Shown piece by piece: positions 8,300 through 18,168 of a stretch of DNA of 64,000 nucleotides. The stretch is from an uncultured Algibacter sp. Its GTDB lineage: Bacteria; Bacteroidota; Bacteroidia; Flavobacteriales; Flavobacteriaceae. The translations under genes and the position numbers were made by a program. The stretch spans positions 186,001-250,000 of the forward strand of contig NZ_CANKXG010000004.1 in NCBI RefSeq assembly GCF_947487575.1, in the 5' to 3' direction. How positions within the stretch are numbered: position 1 is the first letter of the stretch; every line of letters starts with the position of its first letter. Under the pieces are notes generated by a model. It had not been told where the DNA came from. It was given only the letters and a program-made list of their open reading frames with translations, and searched no databases.

Positions 8300-8896
8300 T
8301 TATTGTTTTAATTCGTTAGTAATAATATGGTTAATAAGATTCATGGTATCTTTCATGTAAAATTCATCATTCATAGTATAAGTCATAAAAATTGCTCCTT
8401 GAATCATAGTATCAATACGTTTTGCGTATTGCATGGCATTAACTTCTGATGAAATCTCACCAATTTCAATAGCGTTTTCAATAATACTACACAACTTGTC
8501 TTGAATGCGTTGAATAACATCTCTAACTTTATTTAGTAACTCTGAATTACTATTATTTGCATCAACACCAATATTTAAAACGGGACAGCCGCCAAGTTGT
8601 TTGCTGAAATGGTAATAGTTTTTGTAAAAATCTGTAATTAAATATAACTTTTGAATTGGCGAATTGCTTTGTTCTAAATGAATTGATAGTGGTTTCATTA
8701 ATGATTTAACCATAAATTTAAATGAAGCTAAAGCAAGTTCTTCTTTGTTTTTAAAGTTTCCGTAAATGGCTCCTTTGGTTAGACCCGTTGCATTTGTTAT
8801 ATCAAACATACTTGTTGCTGCATAACCATTTTTATTAAAAATAGGAGCGACAGTTTCTATAATGTATTGCGAAGTGAGTTCAGCTTTTGTTGTCAT
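8300..8896 (-). CDS. TetR/AcrR family transcriptional repressor
   Basis: A 198-residue regulator. The N-terminal helix-turn-helix spans about residues 10-55 (YIIETVAPIFNKNGYAATSMFDITNATGLTKGAIYGNFKNK region, ending in the typical KGAIYGNFKNKEEL block). The C-terminal ligand domain has CPVLNIGVDANN, as in YxaF/LmrA-type TetR proteins. The gene is preceded by a palindrome at 8917-8940 and followed by a second one before the thioesterase. The simplest reading is a self-regulating repressor that also controls the thioesterase; the ligand, perhaps an acyl-CoA or fatty compound, is not known. Confidence 0.9.
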   Translation of the reverse strand: MTTKAELTSQYIIETVAPIFNKNGYAATSMFDITNATGLTKGAIYGNFKNKEELALASFKFMVKSLMKPLSIHLEQSNSPIQKLYLITDFYKNYYHFSKQLGGCPVLNIGVDANNSNSELLNKVRDVIQRIQDKLCSIIENAIEIGEISSEVNAMQYAKRIDTMIQGAIFMTYTMNDEFYMKDTMNLINHIITNELKQ

Positions 8897-8916
8897 AACT
8901 TGTACAAATATATTAA

Positions 8917-8940
8917 AAAATATACCAATCGGTATATTTT
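8917..8940. promoter_or_regulatory. TetR-type operator upstream of the tetR gene (autoregulation)
   Basis: A 24-base palindrome with 10-base arms, AAAATATACC-AATC-GGTATATTTT, ends about 20 bases before the TetR start. The core TATACC-N4-GGTATA matches the second site at 8264-8283. Two matched sites, one for each gene of the pair, make accidental occurrence unlikely. Confidence 0.75.
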
Positions 8941-9072
8941 GAATTTATTTTATTCGGTAAAAAAGGAAAAGCAACACTCATCTTAATAATTAGATTCATG
9001 TTGCTTTTCAACTAACCAACCACTTAATAGACTATCTGTAAAAGAAAATGTTACAAATAATACTATTAATTT

Positions 9073-11679
9073 TTAAAATTCTTCAGTAACTAAATCGCCT
9101 TGATTTCTAAAAACTAACTTATCATCAAAGGCATCAAGTAAAATGATGCTATCTGTAGTTACTTTACCGGATAAAATTTCTTTACTCAGGGCATTTAAAA
9201 CTTCTTTTTGGATTACGCGTTTTACAGGTCGTGCACCATATTCTGGATTATAGCCTTTATTTGCTAAATAGGCTATGGCCTCAGGTGTGGCATCGAAAGT
9301 AATGCCTTGTTCTGCTATCATTTTTGTAACACTTTTTAACTGTAATCCAACAATTTCTACTATGTTTTCTTTACTTAGTGGTGTAAACATTACCGTGTCG
9401 TCAATTCTGTTTAGGAATTCTGGACGTACTGTTTGTTTTAACAAGGCTAAGACATCCACTTTTGCAGCTTCAATGGCTGAGTCAATATCTTTAGTAGCCT
9501 CAAAACGCTCTTGTATAATGTTGCTTCCCGTATTTGAAGTCATGATAATGATTGTGTTTTTGAAATCAGCAACTCGTCCTTTATTATCTGTTAAGTGGCC
9601 TTCATCTAGTACTTGTAAAAGGATATTAAATGTATCTGGGTGTGCTTTTTCAATTTCATCCAGAAGCACTACAGAATATGGTTTTCTTCTAACAGCCTCG
9701 GTTAACTGTCCACCTTCATCATAACCAACGTATCCTGGAGGTGCACCAACTAATCTACTAACAGCATGGCGCTCTTGATACTCACTCATATCAATTCGAG
9801 TCATGGCATTTTCATCATCAAATAAGTATTCAGCTAAAGCTTTTGCTAATTCTGTTTTACCCACACCTGTTGTTCCTAGGAACAGGAATGTTCCAATAGG
9901 TTTTTTAGGGTTTTGTAAACCAGCTCGACTTCGTCGCACAGCATCACTTACCGCTTCAATAGCTTCTTCTTGACCAACTACACGTTTATGCAATTCGTTT
10001 TCCAATTTTAAAAGTTTTTCACGATCGCTTTGAAGCATTTTAGTAACAGGGATTCCTGTCCATTTTGCAACCACTTCTGCAATATCATCATAAGTAACTT
10101 CTTCTTTTATTAAAGAGGTTTCTGCTTGTTCTTGTAATTTTTTTTGAAACACTTCAAGTTGTTCTTGAGCTTCTTTAATTTTTCCGTAGCGTAATTCGGC
10201 TACTTTTCCGTAATCGCCTTCACGTTCTGCTTTTTCAGCTTCAAGTTTATAATTTTCAATGTCCTGTTTAGTGTTTTGGATATTGTCAACGACTTCTTTT
10301 TCAGACTTCCATTTGGCATTAATTTCGTTGCGTTGTTCTTTGATGTTTGCCAAATCCGAACGCAATGATTTTAGTTTAGTTTCATCTTTTTCGCGCTTAA
10401 TGGCTTCAATTTCAATTTCTAATTGCATGATTTTTCTATCCAAAACATCTAATTCCTCAGGTTTTGAATTGATTTCCATACGTAATTTAGAGGCAGCTTC
10501 ATCCATTAAATCGATAGCCTTATCTGGCAAAAATCGATTTGTTATGTAGCGTGTTGAAAGCTCTACAGCGCCAATAATAGCTTCATCCTTTATACGAACC
10601 TTATGATGCGTTTCGTACTTTTTTTTAATACCTCTAAGAATTGAAATAGCACTTTCTGTATCAGGTTCATCAACCATTACTTTTTGAAAACGACGCTCTA
10701 AAGCTTTGTCTTTTTCAAAATATTTTTGGTATTCATCTAAAGTGGTTGCGCCTATGGCACGCAGTTCGCCACGTGCTAAAGCGGGTTTTAAGATGTTTGC
10801 GGCATCCATAGCACCTTGACCACCACCAGCACCAACTAAGGTGTGGATTTCGTCAATAAATAGTACTATATCGCCATTACTGGTTGTAACTTCTTTTATT
10901 ACGGCTTTTAAACGTTCTTCAAATTCACCTTTAAACTTTGCTCCAGCAATAAGTGCTCCCATGTCTAAAGCAAAAATTTGCTTGTCTTTTAAGTTTTCTG
11001 GGATATCACCATCAATAATTCTATGAGCTAAACCTTCGGCAATGGCGGTTTTACCAGTGCCTGGTTCTCCCACAAGAATGGGATTGTTTTTGGTTCTTCG
11101 AGATAAAATTTGAAGTATTCTACGAATTTCTTCATCACGACCAATAACAGGATCTAGTTTTCCGTCTTTAGCTAATTGGTTTAAGTTTTTTGCGTATTTA
11201 TTTAATGAGTTATATGTTTCTTCTTGACTTTGTGAGGTTACGTTTTCTCCCTTGCGCAATTCATCTATAACTGCTTTCAAGCTTTTTTCAGTAACGCCTT
11301 GGTCTTTTAGCATTTGTGCTATTTTGCTATTCGATTTAAAAACAGCAAGAATTAAATGTTCTATGGATACAAAATCATCTTTCATTTTTTTAGCAATGAT
11401 TGATGCTTCGTTTAATGTTTTTCCAGCTTCGCGAGAGAGCATAAGTTCTGCTCCAGAAACTTTAGAAAAACTTTCTAGTTGTTTATTTAAGGCTTGTTCA
11501 AGAATAGAGACATTAACATTTAGTTTTTTTAAGATGAATGGTAATACGTTTTCATCAACTTCAAAAATGCCTTTAAAAATATGTTCATTTTCTATTTGCT
11601 GATGCCCAAAACCTTGAGCAAGTTGTTGGGCTTGCTGAATGGCTTCTTGCGATTTTATGGTATAATTGTTTAAGTTCAT
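9073..11679 (-). CDS. clpB: ATP-dependent chaperone ClpB
   Basis: An 868-residue Hsp100 disaggregase that works with DnaK to resolubilise aggregated proteins after stress. The order of domains is complete: Clp N-domain (residues 1-145), NBD1 with Walker A GEPGTGKT near residue 205 and Walker [11 protein letters not shown], the long coiled-coil middle domain (about 405-530, rich in Lys and Glu), NBD2 with Walker A GTTGVGKT near residue 605 and Walker [14 protein letters not shown], and the C-terminal domain with [12 protein letters not shown]. It is a single gene; an inverted repeat lies in its 5' leader at 11693-11709. Heat-shock control is expected but no specific element was recognised. Confidence 0.97.
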   Translation of the reverse strand: MNLNNYTIKSQEAIQQAQQLAQGFGHQQIENEHIFKGIFEVDENVLPFILKKLNVNVSILEQALNKQLESFSKVSGAELMLSREAGKTLNEASIIAKKMKDDFVSIEHLILAVFKSNSKIAQMLKDQGVTEKSLKAVIDELRKGENVTSQSQEETYNSLNKYAKNLNQLAKDGKLDPVIGRDEEIRRILQILSRRTKNNPILVGEPGTGKTAIAEGLAHRIIDGDIPENLKDKQIFALDMGALIAGAKFKGEFEERLKAVIKEVTTSNGDIVLFIDEIHTLVGAGGGQGAMDAANILKPALARGELRAIGATTLDEYQKYFEKDKALERRFQKVMVDEPDTESAISILRGIKKKYETHHKVRIKDEAIIGAVELSTRYITNRFLPDKAIDLMDEAASKLRMEINSKPEELDVLDRKIMQLEIEIEAIKREKDETKLKSLRSDLANIKEQRNEINAKWKSEKEVVDNIQNTKQDIENYKLEAEKAEREGDYGKVAELRYGKIKEAQEQLEVFQKKLQEQAETSLIKEEVTYDDIAEVVAKWTGIPVTKMLQSDREKLLKLENELHKRVVGQEEAIEAVSDAVRRSRAGLQNPKKPIGTFLFLGTTGVGKTELAKALAEYLFDDENAMTRIDMSEYQERHAVSRLVGAPPGYVGYDEGGQLTEAVRRKPYSVVLLDEIEKAHPDTFNILLQVLDEGHLTDNKGRVADFKNTIIIMTSNTGSNIIQERFEATKDIDSAIEAAKVDVLALLKQTVRPEFLNRIDDTVMFTPLSKENIVEIVGLQLKSVTKMIAEQGITFDATPEAIAYLANKGYNPEYGARPVKRVIQKEVLNALSKEILSGKVTTDSIILLDAFDDKLVFRNQGDLVTEEF

Positions 11680-11692
11680 TTTTTATTTTTTA

Positions 11693-11709
11693 ATCCTTTT
11701 AAAAAGGAT
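11693..11709. promoter_or_regulatory. inverted repeat in the clpB leader
   Basis: ATCCTTTT-A-AAAAGGAT is a perfect 8-base inverted repeat centred about 22 bases upstream of the clpB ATG, on the leader side. It could be an operator or an RNA hairpin close to the ribosome binding region. No known heat-shock motif (such as CIRCE or HAIR) was recognised, so its role is open. Confidence 0.35.
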
Positions 11710-11904
11710 ATTATTTTTCTTTTATATCATCATATAGTCAATAATCTTACCAATGGGTTTTAGAGGACATAATGTCGGTTTAGAGCGTGTTTTTAGTGAC
11801 TTTTTGTCGGTTTGTAAGCTTTGAAACCTATTTCGACTTATAGGGTGTCTACTTAAATGCGTGATTAGTTTATTTTTACATTTAAGTGAGCACATAACCG
11901 TGGC

Positions 11905-11985
11905 GCGTTAGGGATTGAACGGGATGTTTGAAATCCCCGACGTAGGAGGGATTGAGTAGTGAAAGCCCGACCCTTGGGTAACGCC
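11905..11985 (+). repeat. ~80-bp structured intergenic element, copy A
   Basis: The element starts GCGTTAGGGATTG (11905-11917) and ends AAAGCCCGACCCTTGGGTAACGC (from 11962). The outer ends GCGTTA and TAACGC can pair. A matching copy in reverse orientation lies at 15497-15576. The middle parts differ between copies, while both ends are kept. This copy ends 15 bases before the ytxJ start. It is either a dispersed repeat or a structured RNA module; I recall similar intergenic sequences from flavobacterial genomes but cannot name a family. The rest of the clpB-ytxJ gap (11710-11904) shows nothing clear. Confidence 0.65.
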
Positions 11986-12000
11986 ATAATAAAAAAAACT

Positions 12001-12390
12001 ATGGGATTTATAAATAAATTATTTGGAGGTTCATCTGAACCAAAAGAAGAAAAGCTGTTGCCTTGGATTACTTTAAGTGATTTGAAGCAATTGGATGCTA
12101 TTGCTAAAAAATCAAAAACAAAAACGCAAGTTGTTTTTAAACATTCTACACGTTGTGGAATAAGTAGAATGGTAATGAATCAGTTTGTAGATGCTTACGA
12201 TTTGACAGAGAACGACTTAGATTTATATTATTTAGATTTACTGAATTACCGTGATGTTTCGAATGAAGTTGGTTTTAAATTTCAGGTTATGCATCAATCT
12301 CCTCAGATTTTAGTAATTAAGAATGGAGTAGTAGTTGCGCATGCTTCGCATGGTGCGATTAATGAGGTTGATTTAAGTCGATTTATTTAA
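12001..12390 (+). CDS. ytxJ: bacillithiol system redox-active protein YtxJ
   Basis: The frame extends upstream to 11959, but that part lies within the repeat element, so ATG 12001 (MGFINKLFGG) is chosen, giving 129 residues. It is a thioredoxin-fold monothiol bacilliredoxin-type protein: FKHSTRCGIS holds the single active Cys, and SPQILVIKNG is the cis-Pro region. In bacillithiol-using bacteria, YtxJ is thought to remove bacillithiol from modified proteins. Its presence suggests that this organism makes bacillithiol, but no biosynthetic gene is in the window. It is a lone gene between clpB and fahA. Confidence 0.88.
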   Translation: MGFINKLFGGSSEPKEEKLLPWITLSDLKQLDAIAKKSKTKTQVVFKHSTRCGISRMVMNQFVDAYDLTENDLDLYYLDLLNYRDVSNEVGFKFQVMHQSPQILVIKNGVVVAHASHGAINEVDLSRFI

Positions 12391-12582
12391 TACTGCTTGT
12401 TTACAGATTCTTTAAGGCTTTAGTTATAGCATGTGGTTGTAATTTTTAGAATTAATAGCTTTTTGAAATTGTTTTTTGGTATTGCATGATAGTATGAATA
12501 CTGAAAAAATTGATAAAAGTAGTTTCTTTATAATCTTAAAATTTGGTTATAAAACTATATTTTGGTTATGATGCCGAACTGA

Positions 12583-12620
12583 AAAACGCCTGTAAACATT
12601 AGCTTAAAGACGTTTTTTTT
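12583..12620. terminator. probable bidirectional terminator between ytxJ and fahA
   Basis: AAAACGCCT (12583-12591) faces AGACGTTTT (12608-12616), a 9-base stem with one mismatch or G-U pair according to strand, followed by T8 on the plus strand and T5 on the minus strand. It lies between the converging ends of ytxJ and fahA. The loop is long (16 bases), so confidence is moderate. The rest of the 248-base gap shows nothing. Confidence 0.45.
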
Positions 12621-12638
12621 GTTTTAATTTGTGAAGAT

Positions 12639-13919
12639 TTATTTCTTGTAAACAGGTAATAATTTATTAGAGACTTCACCAAACCCAATACGAGTGCCGT
12701 CCTTTTCGCAATAGCCCCTCATAATTACGGTGTCGTTGTCGTTTATAAACTTCCGTTCTGTACCATCTTTCATTTTAAGTGGTTTTTCACCTCTCCAAGA
12801 TAATTCTAGCATGGAGCCATAACTACCTTCGGTAGGACCAGAAATGGTACCACTTCCCATTAAATCTCCAGAATTTACTGGGCAACCATTAACGGTATGA
12901 TGCGCTAATTGTTGCACCATGTTCCAATACATATATTTAAAGTTAGAGTTACTTACAATATTTTCTTTAGCACCTTGAGGTTGGATGGCTACCTCTAAAT
13001 TTATATCATAGCTTTTTTTACCTTTATATTTAAGGTAGTCAAGTTGTTTTTTTAGAGGTTTTGGGCTTTCTACTCGATATGGCTCTAGGGCATCTAAAGT
13101 TACAATCCATGGAGAAATTGAAGATGCAAAGTTTTTAGCTAAAAAAGGCCCTAATGGCACATATTCCCATTTTTGAATATCGCGGGCGCTCCAATCATTA
13201 AGTAATACTAATCCAAAAATATATTCTTCAGATTCTTCAATAGGAATTGGCTCTCCTAAATCATTTGCATCGGTTGTAATAAAAGCCATTTCTAATTCAA
13301 AATCAACGAGTTTACTCGGGCCAAAAACAGGTTCGGAAGCTCCGTTTGGAAGTGTTTGCCCTTGTGGTCTGTGTACTGGTATTCCTGATGGAATAATAGA
13401 GCTACTTCTACCATGATACCCAACAGGAATATGCAACCAGTTTGGTAAAAGTGCATTATCTGGGTCTCTAAACATAGTACCCACATTTGTTGCATGTTCT
13501 ATACTTGAGTAAAAATCTGTGTAATCACCAACCTGTACTGGTAATTGCATTTCAATCTCATCAAGGCGAAACAAAATAGTTTCTTTATGTTTTGTGTTAT
13601 TTTTTAGCGTTTTATTTTCTACATCAAAAATTTCAGCAATTCTATTTCTAACCGCACGCCATGTTTTTCTACCGTCCGCGATAAAATCATTAAGTGTGTC
13701 TTGCAGAAAAATATCATCTGTTAACGGAATCCCGTCAAAATAACCTAATTGATGTAAAGCACCAAGGTCAATAGCGGTATCTCCAATGCGTGTGCCTATA
13801 GTAATAATATCATCACGAGTTAAAAACACGCCAAAAGGAATGTTTTGTATTGGAAAATCAGAATTTTTATCAACGTGTAACCACGAAGTTCTATCTGGAT
13901 TGTTAGCGAATAATGCCAT
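12639..13919 (-). CDS. fahA: fumarylacetoacetase
   Basis: A 426-residue enzyme that cleaves 4-fumarylacetoacetate to fumarate and acetoacetate, the last step of tyrosine and homogentisate breakdown. The N-terminal FAH_N domain (residues 1-120) is followed by the catalytic domain with the metal-binding and active-site blocks DYTDFYSS, HIPVGYHGRSSS, DFELEMAF, LLNDWSARDIQKWEYVPLGPF, and SGDLMGSGTISGP. Length and N-terminus (MALFANNPDRTSWLHVD) fit the family. A -7-like box, TACGTTTG, lies on the minus strand at 13959-13952, about 32 bases before the start. Other tyrosine-pathway genes are not in the window. Confidence 0.97.
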   Translation of the reverse strand: MALFANNPDRTSWLHVDKNSDFPIQNIPFGVFLTRDDIITIGTRIGDTAIDLGALHQLGYFDGIPLTDDIFLQDTLNDFIADGRKTWRAVRNRIAEIFDVENKTLKNNTKHKETILFRLDEIEMQLPVQVGDYTDFYSSIEHATNVGTMFRDPDNALLPNWLHIPVGYHGRSSSIIPSGIPVHRPQGQTLPNGASEPVFGPSKLVDFELEMAFITTDANDLGEPIPIEESEEYIFGLVLLNDWSARDIQKWEYVPLGPFLAKNFASSISPWIVTLDALEPYRVESPKPLKKQLDYLKYKGKKSYDINLEVAIQPQGAKENIVSNSNFKYMYWNMVQQLAHHTVNGCPVNSGDLMGSGTISGPTEGSYGSMLELSWRGEKPLKMKDGTERKFINDNDTVIMRGYCEKDGTRIGFGEVSNKLLPVYKK

Positions 13920-14082
13920 AAATTAATTTATTTGGGTTATTGAATTCTTATCAAACGTACATAATTTTTTTATTTTATTTGAAAAAACAGCATAAAATAT
14001 GCGTAAAATTTAACGGTTAACAAACCGTTGAAAACTTAAAAGTAAATCTGGTTTTTTTAATACTAATAACTAATCAATTTCC

Positions 14083-14090
14083 TATTTTTG
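14083..14090 (+). promoter_or_regulatory. predicted -7 box of the glyA promoter
   Basis: TATTTTTG fits the Bacteroidota -7 consensus TAnnTTTG and is followed by GCACATT-type initiation sequence, 58 bases before the glyA ATG. A clear TTG at -33 is missing (a T-run is present there), so only the -7 element is claimed. Confidence 0.5.
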
Positions 14091-14148
14091 CACATTATTT
14101 AACTAGAATCAGATTTTCCATGAAAATGGAAATAATAAAATTATATTT

Positions 14149-15420
14149 ATGCAACGCGACGAACAAATTTTTGAACTTATTCAAGCTGAAAAGGAACGCC
14201 AATTACATGGTATTGAACTTATTGCTTCAGAGAATTTTGTAAGCGACCAAGTAATGGAAGCTGCTGGCTCTGTATTAACCAATAAATATGCTGAAGGCTA
14301 CCCAGGAAAGCGTTATTATGGTGGTTGCGAAGTGGTTGATGAAGTTGAACAAATTGCTATTGATAGAGCAAAATCTTTGTTTGGTGCGGCTTATGTAAAT
14401 GTTCAACCTCATTCTGGAAGTCAAGCTAATACAGCAGTTTATCATGCATGTTTAAAGCCAGGTGATAAAATATTAGGTTTTGATCTATCTCACGGTGGGC
14501 ATTTAACACATGGGTCGCCAGTAAATTTTTCTGGTAAACTTTATAATCCAGTATTTTATGGTGTAGAGCAGGAAACAGGTGTTTTAAATTATGATAAAAT
14601 TCAAGAAATTGCTACAAAAGAACAACCAAAGCTTATTATAGCTGGGGCTTCAGCATACTCTCGCGATATAGATTTTAAACGTTTTAGAGTTATAGCAGAT
14701 AGCGTTGGGGCAATTTTAATGGCAGATATTTCGCATCCTGCAGGATTAATTGCAAAAGGGATTTTAAATGACCCTCTTCCACACTGTCACGTCGTTACAA
14801 CTACTACTCATAAAACTTTAAGAGGGCCAAGAGGAGGAATGATTATGATGGGGCAAGATTTTGAAAACCCATTTGGAATTAAGCTTAAAAACGGAAACTT
14901 ACGTAAAATGTCATCGCTATTAGATTCTGCTGTTTTTCCAGGAAATCAAGGTGGTCCATTAGAACATATTATAGCAGCAAAAGCTATTGCTTTTGGTGAA
15001 GCGCTAACCGATAACTTTTTGCATTACCAATTACAGGTAAAGCAGAATGCTACAACTATGGCAGACGCACTAGTTGAAAAAGGATATAATATTATATCCA
15101 ACGGTACAGATAATCACTGTATGTTAATCGATTTACGTAACAAAAACCTGTCTGGTAAAGATGCAGAGCAAGCTTTGGTGAAGGCAGATATTACGGTAAA
15201 TAAAAACATGGTACCTTTTGATGATAAATCACCATTTGTAACCTCAGGTATACGTTTAGGCGTTTCTGCTATTACTACCCGTGGTTTAAAAGAAGAAGAT
15301 ATGGGGGCTATTGTAGAGTTGGTTGATGAAGTAATTACTAATTTTGAAAATGAAGCTGTTCTAGAAGCTGTTAAAACAAAAGTAAATACAATGATGAAGG
15401 ATAAACCTTTGTTTGTGTAA
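14149..15420 (+). CDS. glyA: serine hydroxymethyltransferase
   Basis: A 423-residue PLP enzyme that converts serine plus tetrahydrofolate to glycine plus 5,10-methylene-tetrahydrofolate, the main source of one-carbon units. Family motifs are complete: [11 protein letters not shown] near the N-terminus, [34 protein letters not shown], and the PLP-lysine block [16 protein letters not shown] (Lys near residue 224). The start at 14149 gives the usual [12 protein letters not shown]-terminus. It stands alone with its own predicted promoter and a strong terminator. Confidence 0.98.
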   Translation: MQRDEQIFELIQAEKERQLHGIELIASENFVSDQVMEAAGSVLTNKYAEGYPGKRYYGGCEVVDEVEQIAIDRAKSLFGAAYVNVQPHSGSQANTAVYHACLKPGDKILGFDLSHGGHLTHGSPVNFSGKLYNPVFYGVEQETGVLNYDKIQEIATKEQPKLIIAGASAYSRDIDFKRFRVIADSVGAILMADISHPAGLIAKGILNDPLPHCHVVTTTTHKTLRGPRGGMIMMGQDFENPFGIKLKNGNLRKMSSLLDSAVFPGNQGGPLEHIIAAKAIAFGEALTDNFLHYQLQVKQNATTMADALVEKGYNIISNGTDNHCMLIDLRNKNLSGKDAEQALVKADITVNKNMVPFDDKSPFVTSGIRLGVSAITTRGLKEEDMGAIVELVDEVITNFENEAVLEAVKTKVNTMMKDKPLFV

Positions 15421-15451
15421 GCCCTTAAATCAATTCAAGTGTTAATTGTAA

Positions 15452-15479
15452 AAATCCTGCTTTATGCGGGATTTTTTTT
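15452..15479 (+). terminator. rho-independent terminator of glyA
   Basis: A 9-base stem AAATCCTGC/GCGGGATTT (one G-U pair) with loop TTTAT is followed by a run of eight T, starting 31 bases after the glyA stop. Confidence 0.88.
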
Positions 15480-15496
15480 GCTGTAAAAAGTTTTTT

Positions 15497-15576
15497 GGCG
15501 TTACCACAAGGGTCGGGCTTTTCGTTATATCTTTTTCTCGTGCCTCAAAAAAGGATGCCACTGCAATCCCTAACGC
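15497..15576 (-). repeat. ~80-bp structured intergenic element, copy B
   Basis: Read on the minus strand it begins GCGTTAGGGATTGC (from 15576) and ends AAAGCCCGACCCTTGTGGTAACGCC (to 15497), matching both ends of copy A at 11905-11985. Its middle also contains GGCATCCTTTTTTGAGGCACGAG-like sequence that can fold. It lies 39 bases downstream of the DUF1796-like gene and tail-on to glyA. GCGTTA and TAACGC at the two ends can pair, as in copy A. Confidence 0.65.
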
Positions 15577-15614
15577 ACTCACTCATATAGTACTTACTTA
15601 GAATTTGCATATAC

Positions 15615-16337
15615 TTATTTTATATCCTTTATCATTTTTGATATTAAATCATCATCTTTTCTTGCCCAAAAAACATCCTGATCATCGCCTTGCCAAATTT
15701 CTAGAGTTTTTAAACTATATCCTTTTACGCTATTCTCATCATGTATTTTAATTATGTCCCTTTCTTCTTTATTCAAAATAATCTCTTGAGTAAAAAATAT
15801 AAATTCACATTTTACACCCTTTTTTTGATAACAGATTAAAAATTCTTCAGCCTTTTTTGCTATTAGTTTTAGGTCTTTATTATTGCTATGTCTGTAATGA
15901 TATATAAACTTTATTTTTTTACGCTTATCCAAAGATTTCATTCTTAAAAGCTTTCTTTCATAACTTTTTCTATGCAAATCATTATTTATTACATCATGAT
16001 GGGTGAATTCAAAACCATGTTGATGCAGTTTAATATAAATGTTATCAGATTTTGAATAAAATTTATTCCTTACAACTTTTGTTTCTCCAATATATTCGTA
16101 AAATAAATGTTCCGAATTTAATAGATTGCAGTAATTTTCTTTTTCTAATTGAATTGCATAATCTAAGTTGCTTCTTCCGTGTGAGTATGGTGTGCTAAAA
16201 CTTTTTATTCTAAACCTATTTAAAATGTTATCAGTAAGGCAGTTTTCACCAATAGAAATATAGTAAACATTGGAATTTTTATGTTTGTAGTTTTCATATT
16301 TACGTATAAGTTTTTTTATAATGTCTTTTAATGTCAT
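15615..16337 (-). CDS. DUF1796-like putative papain-like cysteine peptidase
   Basis: A 240-residue cytoplasmic-looking, Lys-rich protein. The N-terminal block YYISIGENCLTDNILNRF, followed by a short aromatic segment, resembles DUF1796 proteins, in which an SxGxxC motif holds the presumed catalytic Cys. A central HHDV segment and the KIKFIYHYRH block also fit that pattern. The match is from memory of the motif order, not from alignment, and the function of the family is not established. The gene is more A-rich than its neighbours and stands alone beside a repeat element, which hints at recent acquisition. Confidence 0.45.
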   Translation of the reverse strand: MTLKDIIKKLIRKYENYKHKNSNVYYISIGENCLTDNILNRFRIKSFSTPYSHGRSNLDYAIQLEKENYCNLLNSEHLFYEYIGETKVVRNKFYSKSDNIYIKLHQHGFEFTHHDVINNDLHRKSYERKLLRMKSLDKRKKIKFIYHYRHSNNKDLKLIAKKAEEFLICYQKKGVKCEFIFFTQEIILNKEERDIIKIHDENSVKGYSLKTLEIWQGDDQDVFWARKDDDLISKMIKDIK

Positions 16338-16491
16338 AAAAACGAATATGCCAGAAATTTAAACTGAGTGATTTAGTTGTAGTGGATTGAACTAAGTTAA
16401 CAAAAGAAAACGAATAGGAGGAAAACCCATAATATTTTCCATGTAAATAAATAATTTAGTAATTAATTATGAGTATTGAATAATATGATTA

Positions 16492-18054
16492 TTAATCATC
16501 TTCTGGAAAAGTAATATGCTGATAAGCTCCGATATCTGGAGAATTTGTTCTATTAATATTTAAAATATCAACTGGGACTTGTGTGGCAAAAACAGCTAAA
16601 CCGTTGCCATTAGCTGCAGAGTCATCGCCAATAATCATTTCATTTAACTCTACATCTTTAAAATTTGGGTCTTGATTAAAAATATTACCTTCATATTTAG
16701 ATGTATCGTTAAAATCGTAGTTAGCCCCTGTGAAATTATTATTGTTATCATCAAAACGAATCAAACAGTTGGTGAACTTGAAATTAAAAACGACTGCATC
16801 ATCTTCAATTTCATCTAATAAAATTTCAGGGTTATCATTTCCGTAGATAATGCAATTGTTAAAATTAGCTTCTGTTAAATCAGCTATAGTAGCTATATTG
16901 TCTTCATCTATTATGAAATTATTTATTAAAACTGATGGGAACTGTCTAAAACCATTATCCCAATAATTCGTTATGGTAGAATGTGTTAAATTGTATTTTC
17001 CACCTAGTGTTCCAGTAAAAGACGATAAACCAGAATTATTAATAACTATATTTTCTGCAAAAATAGATGTGTTTCTACCTAAAATTCCAAAATTACTAGA
17101 ATTATAGATTTGAGAATTTGTTATAGTAAGTTTGTTGTTAATTTCATTGGGATTACCAATAGACCAAATACCAATTTGAGAATTCTTTATAGTCGCATAA
17201 TTTATAGTATTATTTATACTGCCTTCAACTAGTAAAATAGTGCCCCATTGTCCTGGGGCTTCGGAGAAATTAGGTTCCAATCGATCACCTTCAAAAATCA
17301 CTTCGTTTTCCATTAAATCCCTGTCGTTACTGTATGTTCCATTTACATTAATTGAGGCGCTATTAGAAACAATGATACCTGAGTTCTCATGAAAATGTAG
17401 GCGTGCACCAGCGTCAATAGTTAAAGTTTCTCCGTTTGGTACAGTTGCAAACCCATAAATAACGTATGGTTTTTCATTGGTAAAGTTAAGCTCTGAGGAT
17501 TCTAATTCACGACCAAGAAATTGTACTTCACCAAATTCACTGCCAATATCGAGAGTTAATCTATCAATAATATTATCATCATCTCTGTCTGGGAAAATAA
17601 AAACAGCATCTTGAACAAGGGTGACTAATTCTACTTTTTGTAGATTAGAACCTGAATCAAATTCTATTGCATCTGTATATAAAAATTGATTTCCAATTGC
17701 AGCCTCATTTTCAATATTAACTGTAGTTTCTACAAATATAAATAAGCTGTCTTTAGCTAATAATTCTATATTATTAAAACTTTTTCCTGTTAAACCATCT
17801 ACACTCAATCTGTAATTTGAAGCCTCACCACGTGCTAAACCAAGAGATGGTATTACAATATCCTTATCACTTTTATTATAAACTTTTAAATTGTAAGTAC
17901 TTGACCCAATATTGGTAAAAACAGTATCTAGATAAACAGTGTCTTTTGAGAATTGCAAACTTCCAGTACTTGGAGAGAACTCAAGGTCTTTACGACAAGA
18001 ACTCCAAAGCATTAAAAATCCTAGTGTAATTATAAAGTAAATGTAACGTTTCAT
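16492..18054 (-). CDS. lipoprotein with right-handed parallel beta-helix region
   Basis: A 520-residue protein with a lipoprotein signal peptide (lipobox LWSSC, Cys at about residue 20). Residues 30-150 look like an immunoglobulin-type choice-of-anchor domain (YLDTVFTNIGSSTYNLKVYN). Residues 180-510 contain repeated short strands with Asn and Ile such as NINYATIKNSQIGIW-type rungs, NSQIYNSSNFGILG and NNCIIYGND, typical of parallel beta-helix (right-handed) folds. Such proteins in Bacteroidota are cell-surface lipoproteins; some are polysaccharide lyases, but no catalytic signature was seen here. No clear operon partner. Confidence 0.65.
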   Translation of the reverse strand: MKRYIYFIITLGFLMLWSSCRKDLEFSPSTGSLQFSKDTVYLDTVFTNIGSSTYNLKVYNKSDKDIVIPSLGLARGEASNYRLSVDGLTGKSFNNIELLAKDSLFIFVETTVNIENEAAIGNQFLYTDAIEFDSGSNLQKVELVTLVQDAVFIFPDRDDDNIIDRLTLDIGSEFGEVQFLGRELESSELNFTNEKPYVIYGFATVPNGETLTIDAGARLHFHENSGIIVSNSASINVNGTYSNDRDLMENEVIFEGDRLEPNFSEAPGQWGTILLVEGSINNTINYATIKNSQIGIWSIGNPNEINNKLTITNSQIYNSSNFGILGRNTSIFAENIVINNSGLSSFTGTLGGKYNLTHSTITNYWDNGFRQFPSVLINNFIIDEDNIATIADLTEANFNNCIIYGNDNPEILLDEIEDDAVVFNFKFTNCLIRFDDNNNNFTGANYDFNDTSKYEGNIFNQDPNFKDVELNEMIIGDDSAANGNGLAVFATQVPVDILNINRTNSPDIGAYQHITFPEDD

Positions 18055-18168
18055 TATTAAGGAGCAAGTTTAGATGGCTAAAAATATAACTTTTGAAATT
18101 ATGATTTAGTATGATGTATCAATTTAATTTTAAAATGATATTTTGAGTTAAACTATATAGTGGACGAA

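Noticed and set aside
11760-11904. Possible heat-shock promoter of clpB or sigma-32-like site
   Set aside because: No convincing consensus could be matched; only the leader inverted repeat is reported.
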